From JAPOXK01 sp965220315 (lineage in GTDB: Bacteria; Chloroflexota; Dehalococcoidia; Bin125): a stretch of 64,000 nucleotides of DNA. The stretch covers positions 558,001 through 622,000 of the forward strand of contig CBDCPP010000002.1 of NCBI GenBank assembly GCA_965220315.1, in the 5' to 3' direction. The number at the start of each line of letters is the position of its first letter. Position 1 is the first letter of the stretch. Made by a program: the position numbers and the translations under genes. Shown here one piece after another: positions 16,881-25,270 of the stretch. Below the pieces are notes generated by a model that was not told the origin of the DNA, did no database searches, and saw only the letters and a list, made by a program, of their open reading frames with translations.

Positions 16881-19187
16881 TTACCGCGTAGGCAGCTGAG
16901 CCTCCTGGGAGTCCGCGAACTCGCGATGGAGGTAGGCGCGCGCGATCTGTAGCTGGTCGTACGAAAGGGAACCGTCGAGCGCTTCGTACAGTGGCCGGAG
17001 AGCGGTCACGGGACGGCCTTCGGTGAGACGGCGCACGCGTGCGAGCTCGGCATCGCTAACCCAGGCACGTATGCTCTCGATCTCGCCCTGCTCGACCAAG
17101 CGGGCGAGGTGTTCGGCGATCGTCCTGGCCTTGAATCCGCGCTGAGTGGCGATCTCCTCGATCGTGAGCCCCTCGCGGTGGAGATCGAGCGTGTGCTGCG
17201 CGGTCGAAGGCGTACCTTGCCGGACTGACAGGCGGCGGGATTCAGGCACATCCCCACCGAGCAGCCGCCGCAGGCGCGATCGAATCGCCGACGGCCGCCG
17301 CTGCAACTCACCCGCGATCGTGTCTAGGGACGCGCCACGTTGCTGCAAGGCAGTGAGACGCGCCTCCTCATCCGCTCTCCAAGGCTCGTAGGCCCGCGGA
17401 TGCTGCTGCTTGATCGCGCTTAGCCGCTCCTTATGGTTTCCGTTGTCCGGCTTGCCATCCGCGTCTCCGTTGCTCTCGCCTGGTGGTGCTGTGCGTATGA
17501 CATGCAGGAAGGCATCTCCATAGCGCTCCGCTTTCACGTGGCCCACGCCGCGGACTCTGAGTAGCGCGGCTCCGTTCGCGGGACGCTGCGAGACCATGTC
17601 GTGGAGCGTCGCGTCACTGAAGATGATGTAGGGCGGCACGCCCTCCTCCTCGGCGATCCGGCGGCGAAGCGCGCGCAGCTCGGCGAAGAGCGGATCATCG
17701 GTGTCGGCCGGACGGCGGCGCGTGGGGGCGAGGCAGGGGCTGCAGTTGCCGCACGCGCGGGGGCTGCCCGCCTCGCCGAAATAGGCGAGCACGCGCGCCC
17801 GCAGGCAGGTGGCCGACTCGGCGTAGGACTGCGTCGCGTCGAGCTTCGCAGTGGCGTGCGCGCGGTGCGCTTCGAGCCCGGCGAGATCGATCTCATCCTC
17901 GCCGTCGGGACGCAGCGCCCTGGCGAACTGCCCCTGTCGCGCGGCAAGTCCCGAATCGACGAGCGCCTGCACGGCGGCATTGACGCCGGGTGTCTCCTCC
18001 TCGCGGTCGAGGAGATCGTCGATCAGCGCGCGCTCGCCGCCTCGCCGCACGAGCGCGCGGTAGACATCGATCACGGTCGAGGGAGGTGGATGCGCGAGAT
18101 CGATGAAGAATTCGCGCAGGCCGCGGTCGCGCGGGGCGAAGTAGAGCACGCATTCGGCTGGATCGCCGTCGCGGCCTGCCCGGCCCGCCTCTTGGTAGTA
18201 GGCCTCGATCGATTCGGGCAGGTCGTGATGGATGACGAGCCGGACATCGGGCTTGTCGATGCCGAGGCCGAAGGCGTTGGTCGCGACGATGATGCGAAGG
18301 CTGTCGCGCGCGAAGGCGTTCTGGATGCGGACGCGCTCCTCATCGGGCATGCCTGCGTGGTAGCGGGCGCAGCGGATACGGCGGCTCTGCAGAGCCGCCG
18401 AGAGGGATTCAACCTTCTTGCGGGTGGCGCAGTAGACGATGGCGGACGCCGCGCTATCCAGATCGCCGAGAAGTTCGGCGATCTGATCGAGCTTCTCCGT
18501 CTGGCTGCGGACGCGAACCGTGTGGAGACGGAGGTTGGGCCGGTCGAAGCTGGCGATGTGCATAGCGGGCTCGCGCAGCCCGAGACGCCCCACGATGTCG
18601 CCGCGGACGAGTGGGGCGGCGGTGGCGGTGAGGGCGGCGATGGGTGGGCCGCCGAGGCGCGTGCGGACGGCCCCGAGGTCGCGGTAGCTCGGGCGGAAAT
18701 CATGGCCCCACTGCGAGATGCAGTGGGCCTCATCAATGACGAGCAGGGCGACGTTCACGCGGTGCATGGCGGCGATGAATCGGCCATCCGAGAAGCGCTC
18801 CGGGGCGACGTAGAGAAGGCGGAGATCGCCGGCGGCGGCGCGCTGCAGGCTCTCGCCTTGCTCCTTACGGGGCACAGTGGAGTTGACCGCTGCGGCGGGG
18901 ACGCCGTTATGGGTGAGCGCGTCGACTTGGTCCTTCATCAGCGCGAGCAAGGGCGAGACGACGAGAGTGAGGCCATCCAGAAGAAGGGCGGGAAGCTGAT
19001 AGCAGATGCTCTTGCCGCCGCCCGTGGGGAGGACGGCGAGCGTGTCCCGTCCCGCGAGCACGGATGCCACGACCTCCGCCTGACCCGGGAGAAACTCGTC
19101 GTAGCCGAAAACTTCCCGCAACTGTTGCCGGGCTGAGACGAGCGCGCGCGGATCATCCGCAGCCGCAGAGGAAGGGAACTCGGGCAT
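16881..19187 (-). CDS. recQ: ATP-dependent DNA helicase RecQ
   Basis: This 768-residue SF2 helicase has motif I PTGGGKS (residues 54-60), motif II DEAH (152-155), motif III ALTATA, and motif VI with YYQEAGRAGRDG. It is followed by a zinc-binding Cys cluster (CLRARVLAYF then ACGNCSPC), an HRDC domain (FAELRALRRRIAEEEGVPPYIIF) and a C-terminal winged/HTH segment (GLTIEEIATQRGFKARTIAEHLARL). It unwinds DNA 3'-5' in recombination and repair. It is longer than E. coli RecQ (610 residues) because of the extra region between HRDC and the HTH. Unlike the flanking minus-strand genes it has C-ending codons, so it belongs to a different compositional domain. Confidence 0.95.
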   Translation of the reverse strand: MPEFPSSAAADDPRALVSARQQLREVFGYDEFLPGQAEVVASVLAGRDTLAVLPTGGGKSICYQLPALLLDGLTLVVSPLLALMKDQVDALTHNGVPAAAVNSTVPRKEQGESLQRAAAGDLRLLYVAPERFSDGRFIAAMHRVNVALLVIDEAHCISQWGHDFRPSYRDLGAVRTRLGGPPIAALTATAAPLVRGDIVGRLGLREPAMHIASFDRPNLRLHTVRVRSQTEKLDQIAELLGDLDSAASAIVYCATRKKVESLSAALQSRRIRCARYHAGMPDEERVRIQNAFARDSLRIIVATNAFGLGIDKPDVRLVIHHDLPESIEAYYQEAGRAGRDGDPAECVLYFAPRDRGLREFFIDLAHPPPSTVIDVYRALVRRGGERALIDDLLDREEETPGVNAAVQALVDSGLAARQGQFARALRPDGEDEIDLAGLEAHRAHATAKLDATQSYAESATCLRARVLAYFGEAGSPRACGNCSPCLAPTRRRPADTDDPLFAELRALRRRIAEEEGVPPYIIFSDATLHDMVSQRPANGAALLRVRGVGHVKAERYGDAFLHVIRTAPPGESNGDADGKPDNGNHKERLSAIKQQHPRAYEPWRADEEARLTALQQRGASLDTIAGELQRRPSAIRSRLRRLLGGDVPESRRLSVRQGTPSTAQHTLDLHREGLTIEEIATQRGFKARTIAEHLARLVEQGEIESIRAWVSDAELARVRRLTEGRPVTALRPLYEALDGSLSYDQLQIARAYLHREFADSQEAQLPTR

Positions 19188-19444
19188 AGCCCGCAGTGTC
19201 TAACGCTTGATCTACGGATACACAAGAGGGAGCCGCCGTGCTCCCCCAAGGCTTGTGCTCAAGTCACCCGTCGCGGGCGCTCCAAAGATTCGGTCTCCTG
19301 TACGAGTGCTTGATGGATACTGGGAAGCTACTTCCGCATCAGCGAGCACCACCACGTCGCGACGAAAGATCCGCGTTTCCAAACGCGCCGGCCGCTTCGC
19401 CCGCGGGCGTCCCCACGCTCGCAGGAGCTATCCCTTGCGTGGCG

Positions 19445-19813
19445 TCACACTGGTCCGGTGGCGTCGTCAATGACGAGCAGCCAGCTTCCATCGCTCTGCT
19501 GCCGCAGCACCTCTGCTCCGTGCCCCGTCAGCGTCAGCGCCTCCCCGGCGTCGTTCTTCGTCCGCAACTCCCACGCCGAATGCGTCAGCGCAATCCCGTT
19601 CGCCTCCAGCACCCGCGCCGTGTTCACTGTCACCGACGCTCCCCGCGCGAACTGTTCCTCCAGCCGCGCTTGGAACTCCGCCCCCCGGCGCTGCGCCTCT
19701 CCTGCCGCCTGCAGCCCGTCCTCTTCGAACAACGCCAGGATTCCGTCCGCGTTCCCCGCGTTGAACGCCTGCTCGTAGGCCTTGTGATGTTGCTGCGGCT
19801 CCGTCAGTGGCAT
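19445..19813 (-). CDS. SgcJ/EcaC-type NTF2-like protein (122 aa)
   Basis: This is an NTF2/ketosteroid-isomerase-like domain: HHKAYEQAFNAGNADGILALFEEDG at the N-terminus and VLRQQSDGSWLLVIDDATGP at the C-terminus match the DUF4440/SgcJ-EcaC family pattern. Such proteins bind small hydrophobic ligands or act as isomerases or cyclases. It is 39 bp downstream of an LLM oxidoreductase on the same strand, so it is probably the last gene of that operon. The role is inferred from context only. Confidence 0.78.
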   Translation of the reverse strand: MPLTEPQQHHKAYEQAFNAGNADGILALFEEDGLQAAGEAQRRGAEFQARLEEQFARGASVTVNTARVLEANGIALTHSAWELRTKNDAGEALTLTGHGAEVLRQQSDGSWLLVIDDATGPV

Positions 19814-19852
19814 GACTGTCCTCCTGTTGTATGTCTGTCTCCGCCTTGATGC

Positions 19853-20947
19853 TTAGCTCAGGTCGCGCAAACGCGGCATCACCTCTTCGGCCAGCAGTTG
19901 CATCGACCGCTCCCACGCCTCCCGCGGCCTCCACTCGTGCGCCAGCGTCAGCAGCACCCCGAATCCCCCCACCGCCTCGTGCAGCGCCCGGAGCTTCTCC
20001 GTCACCTCCTCCACCGACCCCACGATCCACATGTTGTCGACCAAAAACTCCGGCGTCACCGCCGAGTCCGGCAACGACGGGTCGTCCTTAAACAACCCCA
20101 ACGCTCCGAACTGCTTCATGATCACCAAGTTGTAGTCTTCATAGTCGCGCCGCAGCACCCCCTCCAGCGCCAACCGGCGCGCCTCCGCGCTCGTTTCCGC
20201 CACGAACACCTCTCGGCACACCCGCCACTCCGACCGCGCCGGCTTCCGCCCCGCCGCGCGCGCGCCCGCCTCCACCGATGCCCAGTGCCCCCGTAGCACC
20301 CGCGGGCAGCAGTACTGGATGCTCATCGGCGACCAGCCCTGCTCCCCCGCCCACGTCAGCGACGGCGAATCCGGCGACAGTCCCGCCACCGCGATCGGCG
20401 GGTGCGGTTGCTGATAGGGTTTCAGATAGACGTGCGATGCGATCTCTGCCTGCGGCTCCGGCACTTTGTACCGGAACCAGCGATTTCCGTAGTGCCCCGG
20501 CTCCGCTCCCGACCACAGATCCAGCACCGCTTCGACCGTCGCCCGTGCCAGCTTGTAGTGCTCCCCAGCGCCCCAGTCCACCTGGAACGCCTCCATGTCT
20601 CCCGGCGTCGATCCCGGCCCCACCCCCCACTGGAAGCGCCCCTGTGCCAGATGATCCAGCATCGCGATCCGGTGCGCCAGGAAGAACGGGTGATGATTAG
20701 GGAGGCAGCTCACTCCCGTTCCCAGCTTGATCCGCTCCGTCTTCGCCAGCGCCATCCCGATGAAGATCTCCGGCGACGTGATGGTCTCCCACTCCAGCGT
20801 CAAATGCTCCCCGATCCACGCCTCCTCGAACCCCAATCGATCCAGCGCCACCACCTGCGCCATGTCGTCTTGCAACGTCTGTGTGACGTCCGCCCCCGGC
20901 GGATGCAGCGGCTGCATAAAATAGCCCAGTCGCATGCCTCGCTCCAT
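19853..20947 (-). CDS. LLM class flavin-dependent oxidoreductase (364 aa), paralogue A of a tandem pair
   Basis: Blocks MRLGYFMQPLHPPGADVTQT, GFEEAWIGEHLTLEWE, IKLGTGVSCLPNHHPFFLAHRIAMLDHLAQGRFQWGVG (read in parts) and PHPPIAVAGLSPDS identify a limonene/alkanal-monooxygenase-like flavoprotein. Two starts are possible, residue 1 or M5; M5 (MRLGYF) matches the paralogue. It follows an almost colinear paralogue upstream (gap 12 bp) and precedes an NTF2-like gene. The pair suggests a two-component system or divergent substrate use after tandem duplication. Confidence 0.88.
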   Translation of the reverse strand: MERGMRLGYFMQPLHPPGADVTQTLQDDMAQVVALDRLGFEEAWIGEHLTLEWETITSPEIFIGMALAKTERIKLGTGVSCLPNHHPFFLAHRIAMLDHLAQGRFQWGVGPGSTPGDMEAFQVDWGAGEHYKLARATVEAVLDLWSGAEPGHYGNRWFRYKVPEPQAEIASHVYLKPYQQPHPPIAVAGLSPDSPSLTWAGEQGWSPMSIQYCCPRVLRGHWASVEAGARAAGRKPARSEWRVCREVFVAETSAEARRLALEGVLRRDYEDYNLVIMKQFGALGLFKDDPSLPDSAVTPEFLVDNMWIVGSVEEVTEKLRALHEAVGGFGVLLTLAHEWRPREAWERSMQLLAEEVMPRLRDLS

Positions 20948-20959
20948 TTCCTTGCGCGC

Positions 20960-22066
20960 CTAAGAAGGCACCGCCAGCGGTTCTGGCGCCAAATCCGCCA
21001 CCATCGGCATCACCTCTTCGGTTAGTAACCGCATCGACCGTTCCCATTTCTCCTGCGGTTCCCACTCGTGCGCCATCGCCAGCAACACCCCGAACCCGCC
21101 CACTTCGTCGTACAGCTTCCGGATCCGCCAAGCCACCTCCTCCGGACTCCCTACTAAGTACCGCGTGTCCACCATGTACTCCGCCGTCACCGCGTCATCC
21201 GCCATCGCTGGATCGTGCTTCACGATCTCCAGAAAACCGTACTTCGCCAAAATCGGCCGGAAGTAGCCCAGGAAGTCTCGCGCCAGCGTCCCCTGCAACG
21301 CCTCCGCCCGCGCCTCCTCCGATGTCGGCGCCACAAAAACCTCACGCGCGATTCGCCAATCTGCCCGGCTCACCGTCCGTCCACCGCGCGCTGCTCCCTC
21401 CTCTACCGCCTCCCAGTGCGTCTTTAGCACCCAAGGCGGCACGTAATTGATGCTCATCGGGATCCAGCCGCGCTCTCCTGCTAGCTTCAGCGTCTCCGAT
21501 CTCGGCGTCAGTCCCGCCACGGCGATCGGCGGGTGCGGCTGTTGGTATGGCTTCAGGTGCACCCAAAACCCCAGATCCTCCTGCGGCTCCGGCATCGTGA
21601 AGCGCCAGAACTTGTTCGCGTAGGTCCCCGGCGGCAGCCCCGCCCAGATCTTCAGCACCATCTCCAACGTCTCGAGCGTCAGGGACCGATGCTCTCCCGC
21701 CTCGTCATCGACCCCGAACACGTCGAAGTCCAGCGGCGTCGCCCCCGATCCGATCCCCCAGCGGAACCGCCCCCGCGCTTGGTGATCCAACTGTGCGATC
21801 CGGTGTGCGATGTGGAAGGGGTTGTGGTTTGGGAGGCAGGTCACCCCCGTCCCCAGCTTGATCTGCTCCGTCCGCGCTAGGGCCTCCGCAATGAATAGCT
21901 CCGGCGCTGGGATGTTCTCCCAGGCGCTCGTGAAGTGCTCCCCGATCCACGCCTCGGTATAGCCCAGCTGATCCAGCAGCACGATCTGGTCCATGTCGTG
22001 CCGGATCGTCTGTCCGAAATCTGCCTCCGGCGGATGCAGCGGCATCGCAAAGTAGCCAAGCTCCAT
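20960..22066 (-). CDS. LLM class flavin-dependent oxidoreductase (368 aa), paralogue B of a tandem pair
   Basis: It starts at ATG 22066 with a GGGGAGGA box just upstream, giving MELGYFAMPLHPPEADFGQT, colinear with its neighbour; the further upstream frame was excluded. The conserved blocks GYTEAWIGEHFTSAWEN, IKLGTGVTCLPNHNPFHIAHR, GRFRWGIGSG and PHPPIAVAGLTPRSE mirror paralogue A. The family performs flavin-dependent monooxygenation. It reads divergently from a SnoaL-like gene 149 bp away. Confidence 0.88.
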   Translation of the reverse strand: MELGYFAMPLHPPEADFGQTIRHDMDQIVLLDQLGYTEAWIGEHFTSAWENIPAPELFIAEALARTEQIKLGTGVTCLPNHNPFHIAHRIAQLDHQARGRFRWGIGSGATPLDFDVFGVDDEAGEHRSLTLETLEMVLKIWAGLPPGTYANKFWRFTMPEPQEDLGFWVHLKPYQQPHPPIAVAGLTPRSETLKLAGERGWIPMSINYVPPWVLKTHWEAVEEGAARGGRTVSRADWRIAREVFVAPTSEEARAEALQGTLARDFLGYFRPILAKYGFLEIVKHDPAMADDAVTAEYMVDTRYLVGSPEEVAWRIRKLYDEVGGFGVLLAMAHEWEPQEKWERSMRLLTEEVMPMVADLAPEPLAVPS

Positions 22067-22215
22067 CGCCGTTCCTCCCCATCCTGCGCGCCGCGTGAGT
22101 ATGCCACAGTCCGCCTCCGCCGACACACGCCCCGCCGCGTTGTCGATCCCTGTTCCGCTCGCTAGCCTGCGATCGCTTGGGATACCGGCGAATATTCGGC
22201 GAGGAGGCCCCGCTC

Positions 22216-22677
22216 ATGCCCACACTCGAGGAACGCATCCTCCAACTCGAGGAGATCGAAGCGATTCGGCGGCTCAAGAACGTTTACGCTGCTCATTGCG
22301 ATAACAACTACGATCCTGACGCCCTCGCACCCATGTTCACCGAGGACGCCGTCTGGGAGATGGGTCCCCTCGGCCGCTTCGAAGGACGGCAGCAGATCAA
22401 GAACTTCTTCACCGAAGTCTCCGGGAAATTCACCTTCGCTCTTCACTACATGTGTGGCCACATGATCGACTTCGTCTCCCCCACCGAAGCCACCGGCACT
22501 TGGTATATCTGGGAGACTGCCACCATCGACGGCGTCCCCATGTTCGTCGCTGCTACCTACGAGGACCGCTACGTCAAGCAGGACGGCGAATGGAAATTCG
22601 CCCGCGTCAAGGTCAACCCCGCCTTCATGACTCCTTACCATGATGGCTGGGTCAAAACTCAGTTCCCTCCCGACTAA
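22216..22677 (+). CDS. SnoaL-like/NTF2-family protein (153 aa)
   Basis: It starts at ATG 22216 after GAGGAGG, giving MPTLEERILQLEEIEAIRRLKNVYAAHCDNNYDP-type sequence, the classic SnoaL_4 opening helix. Further blocks are FTEDAVWEMGPLGRFEG and YEDRYVKQDGEWKFARVKVNP. SnoaL_4 proteins include dehydratases, hydroxylase partners and isomerases of aromatic or terpenoid degradation. It is divergent from the LLM tandem pair, so a link to the same pathway is plausible. Confidence 0.8.
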   Translation: MPTLEERILQLEEIEAIRRLKNVYAAHCDNNYDPDALAPMFTEDAVWEMGPLGRFEGRQQIKNFFTEVSGKFTFALHYMCGHMIDFVSPTEATGTWYIWETATIDGVPMFVAATYEDRYVKQDGEWKFARVKVNPAFMTPYHDGWVKTQFPPD

Positions 22678-23034
22678 GCTCCCTCTTACCTGCTCCCCCA
22701 AGAGCTAAGCGCGTACTGGTACTCTTTCCTCACAGCAGGATCGAAGGAGAGATGGAAGAGAGGTGTGGCTCCGAGGATGACCCGCCCCCAAAAGAGTGGG
22801 ATTATCTCAAGAAGGTTAAAAGGGGAGCAGCTGGGAACGGTTAGAGAGCCTGTGCCATGATGGGCCGTGGCGTCATTGTTAATCGGATGCGCTGGTTCGC
22901 TGCAACGATCCTATGTGTTGTAAAGATGCCTATTTTTGTATGGCGTGCCGTGCAGTTTTGGCGATCTCTTAGCGCAGGGGATCAGCGATGCCCGTTTCGG
23001 GGAAAGATTCCCTGAGGCGAGGGCCTGGGTAAAC
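22678..23034. other. Non-coding stretch before an ABC permease remnant
   Basis: I see no supported gene, RNA or repeat here. Given the permease remnant immediately downstream it may be decayed coding DNA, but no reading frame retains recognisable similarity. Confidence 0.4.
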
Positions 23035-23425
23035 AGCGATATAATCCCCTTCTGTTTTCCGTCTTGGCGTTGTTTATCGCCAGCGTCGTCTCTTCGTCGG
23101 CGGATGCCCAGAGATACACTGGGCTGTTGAGCTTGCTGAGCGGCCTGCCGATCTGGCTGGCGGGACTGTTCGTCTCACAACCGGACGTGTGATCGCCCAA
23201 ATACTCACGTACTTCCCTTTTACGGCGCCGCCGACGCTGATGATCAAGCTCGGCGCGGGGAGCGCTATGTCGGAGGGCGAGATCGCCCTCGCTTTGGGGA
23301 TCGTCGCCGCAACGGCGGTGGTCTTGCTTTGGATTGCAGCCCGTGTATTCCGGGTCGGAATCCTACTCTCCGGTCAGCGGATCACCGGGCGCGATGTCTG
23401 GGCGGCGCTGTGGCACGCTAACTAG
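23035..23425 (+). pseudogene. ABC-2 type (NatB-like) permease remnant, C-terminal part with frameshift
   Basis: Two reading frames give consecutive pieces of a sodium-efflux/ABC-2 permease C-terminus. The first reads ALFIASVVSSSADAQRYTGL, then LSGLPIWLAGLFVSQPDV, and stops at a TGA (23190-23192). The second frame, beginning at 23189, continues VIAQILTYFPFTAPPTLMIK and ends with a membrane segment ALALGIVAATAVVLLWIAAR and RVFRVGILLSGQRITGRD. In intact relatives these pieces are continuous, so one frameshift separates them. The N-terminal two thirds and the partner ATPase are absent. This is a decayed fragment, not a functional gene. Confidence 0.72.
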
Positions 23426-23508
23426 TATTTCGAGTGTTTTTCTGCACTGGCTGGCGGCGCGGCTCGCGTCTGTATCTCCGTGCGGCGCGACGGAAGAACG
23501 GCACTTGT

Positions 23509-24294
23509 CTAACCCAAACCCGGGGTCGGCAGGAATCCTCCATCCACCACGATCTCCTGCCCTGTCACGAACGTGGAAAGGTCACTCGCCAGCCACGCCG
23601 CCGTCCGCGCGATGTCCAGCGGTTCCCCCGCTCGCGGGATCGGTTGTGATTCGGCGAACAGCGCTACTTGCTCTGCCCGCGTCTCGGCCTGCAAACGCGG
23701 ATCAGCCAGCGACTGCGGCGTCACGATCAGTCCCGGCTGGATCGCATTCACACGAATCTTGTGCTTTCCGTACTCCACCGCCGCCACCCGTACCAGTCCT
23801 CCGATTCCCGCCTTGCTCGCCGCGTACGCCGCCGAAAGCGGCAACCCAAACTCCGCCGCGATCGAAGAGGTCGCGATGATCGATCCTCCGCCCCGCTCGA
23901 TCATGTGCGGGATCGCCGTGCGCAGGCAGAGGAACGTACCCCGCAAGTTCGTCGCGATCGTCTTGTCGAACTCTTCCTCGCTACAGTCCGCCAGGCCGCC
24001 CGTTCGATAAAACACTCCAGCGTTGCTGAACATCACGTCCAGCCCGCCCCAGCGCTCCACCGCCGCTGTGATCAACGCCTGCACCGCTGGCGCCTGCGAC
24101 ACATCGGCGCGTTGGAACACCGCCTCCCCACCGTCTTCGCGCGCCGCCGCCGCGCTCGCCTCTCCTCCTCTCTCGTCTACATCCCCCACCACCACCTTGG
24201 CCCCTTCCCGCGCGAACACCCGCACGCTCTCCGCGCCGATCCCGGAGGCCCCGCCCGTTATCACCGCCACTTTGCCGTCTAGCATGCCCATCAT
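23509..24294 (-). CDS. SDR-family oxidoreductase (261 aa)
   Basis: This is a classical short-chain dehydrogenase: the cofactor motif TGGASGIG (residues 13-20), NNAG-equivalent SNAGVF, catalytic Ser in IIATSSIAAEFG and Y-A-A-S-K. It ends with the usual IVVDGG segment. It oxidises or reduces an alcohol/ketone using NAD(P). Its ATG overlaps the TAA of the preceding SDR gene, so the two are translationally coupled. M4 is a possible alternative start. The substrate is unknown. Confidence 0.92.
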   Translation of the reverse strand: MMGMLDGKVAVITGGASGIGAESVRVFAREGAKVVVGDVDERGGEASAAAAREDGGEAVFQRADVSQAPAVQALITAAVERWGGLDVMFSNAGVFYRTGGLADCSEEEFDKTIATNLRGTFLCLRTAIPHMIERGGGSIIATSSIAAEFGLPLSAAYAASKAGIGGLVRVAAVEYGKHKIRVNAIQPGLIVTPQSLADPRLQAETRAEQVALFAESQPIPRAGEPLDIARTAAWLASDLSTFVTGQEIVVDGGFLPTPGLG

Positions 24295-25106
24295 TAGCGG
24301 CCCTCACCCGCTTTCGTCCGCCGCAGCGCTTCATCCACCTCCGGCGCACGAAAGCTGTTCAACAGGTACCCCCCGTCGACCATGATCGTCTCTCCCGTCA
24401 TCCAGCTACTTTCGTCGGACGCCAAGAATACCGCCGCATTGGCAATATCCAGCGGCTCGCCCAGATGCCCCAACGGCACGTGCCGCTCGAAATGGTCGCG
24501 CACTTCGGGGATGCCCAGCAGACCGCTGGAGATCCGCGTCGGTACCGGCCCCGGCCCGATGCAATTGACCCGGATCCCATGCGACGCCAGCGCTACCGCC
24601 GCCGACTTGGTCAAATTCTTCACCCCCGCCTTGGCTGCGGTATAGGACGGCGCCAGCGGTGCCCCTACCTCACCCAATTGGCTGCCCGTGTTGATGATCT
24701 GGCCGCCCTCCCCTTGCGCGATCATCTGCCGCGCCGCGATCTGGTTGCAGATGAAGACCCCTCGCAGGTCGACGGCTTGTACGCGGTCCCACTCCTCATC
24801 CGTCAGATCCAAGAAGCCGGCGCGCTCCACGGTCCCTGCGTTCGCTACCATCGTCGTCAGCTTGCCGAATCGCTCGACTGCCGCCTCGACACCGGCCTGA
24901 ATCTCCGTTCGCTTGCTGACGTCACAGTGCACCATCAGCGCCTCATGGCCACGCTCTCGTACTCGCTGCGCCGTCTCTGCCAGCCAGGTCATATCGATGT
25001 CCGCGATCGCCACCTCCGCCCCCTCTTCCGCGAACCGTTCTGCCATCGCCCGGCCAAAACCGCTGGCGGCACCCGTGATGAACGCTACCTGTCCCTTGAG
25101 TCGCAC
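24294..25106 (-). CDS. SDR-family oxidoreductase (270 aa)
   Basis: This is a second classical SDR with TGAASGFG (residues 11-18), VANAGTVE, INTGSQLGEVG and the active-site Y-T-A-A-K, and a closing IMVDGGYLLN. It is first in a two-gene operon divergent from the hyuA operon, with which it shares a 164-bp regulatory region. The pairing of two SDRs suggests successive steps or a heteromeric enzyme in the same catabolic pathway. This is inference from position only. Confidence 0.92.
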   Translation of the reverse strand: MRLKGQVAFITGAASGFGRAMAERFAEEGAEVAIADIDMTWLAETAQRVRERGHEALMVHCDVSKRTEIQAGVEAAVERFGKLTTMVANAGTVERAGFLDLTDEEWDRVQAVDLRGVFICNQIAARQMIAQGEGGQIINTGSQLGEVGAPLAPSYTAAKAGVKNLTKSAAVALASHGIRVNCIGPGPVPTRISSGLLGIPEVRDHFERHVPLGHLGEPLDIANAAVFLASDESSWMTGETIMVDGGYLLNSFRAPEVDEALRRTKAGEGR

Positions 25107-25195
25107 AGTTCGCTCCTCCTGCCCGACGCTTCCATGCTTGACCCGCCGAGGCTAACGAGGCATCCGCGGCAGTCAAGCCGCAGCTATTGTGTTGT

Positions 25196-25243
25196 GTGTT
25201 AGTACACGGCTTGTGTTGACACACGGCCGCAGCAAGCTAGATT
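25196..25243 (+). promoter_or_regulatory. hyuA operon promoter with two overlapping operator-like dyads
   Basis: A -35 hexamer TTGACA (25216-25221) and a -10-like TAGATT (25238-25243) are separated by 16 bp, placing transcription start about 20 bp before the hyuA ATG at 25271. Two short dyads overlap or precede it: GTGTTAGTACAC (25196-25207) and TGTGTTGACACA (25212-25223), centres 16 bp apart. The second covers the -35. This layout suits repression by a GntR-like dimeric regulator, possibly governing both the hyu and the divergent SDR operon. Confidence 0.5.
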
Positions 25244-25270
25244 TCCATTCGTCCCAGAGAGGAGGGGACC

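Noticed and set aside
17601..19136. A 511-codon plus-strand open frame opposite recQ
   Set aside because: It is antisense to a well-supported RecQ, has no family and arises from the GC-rich third positions.
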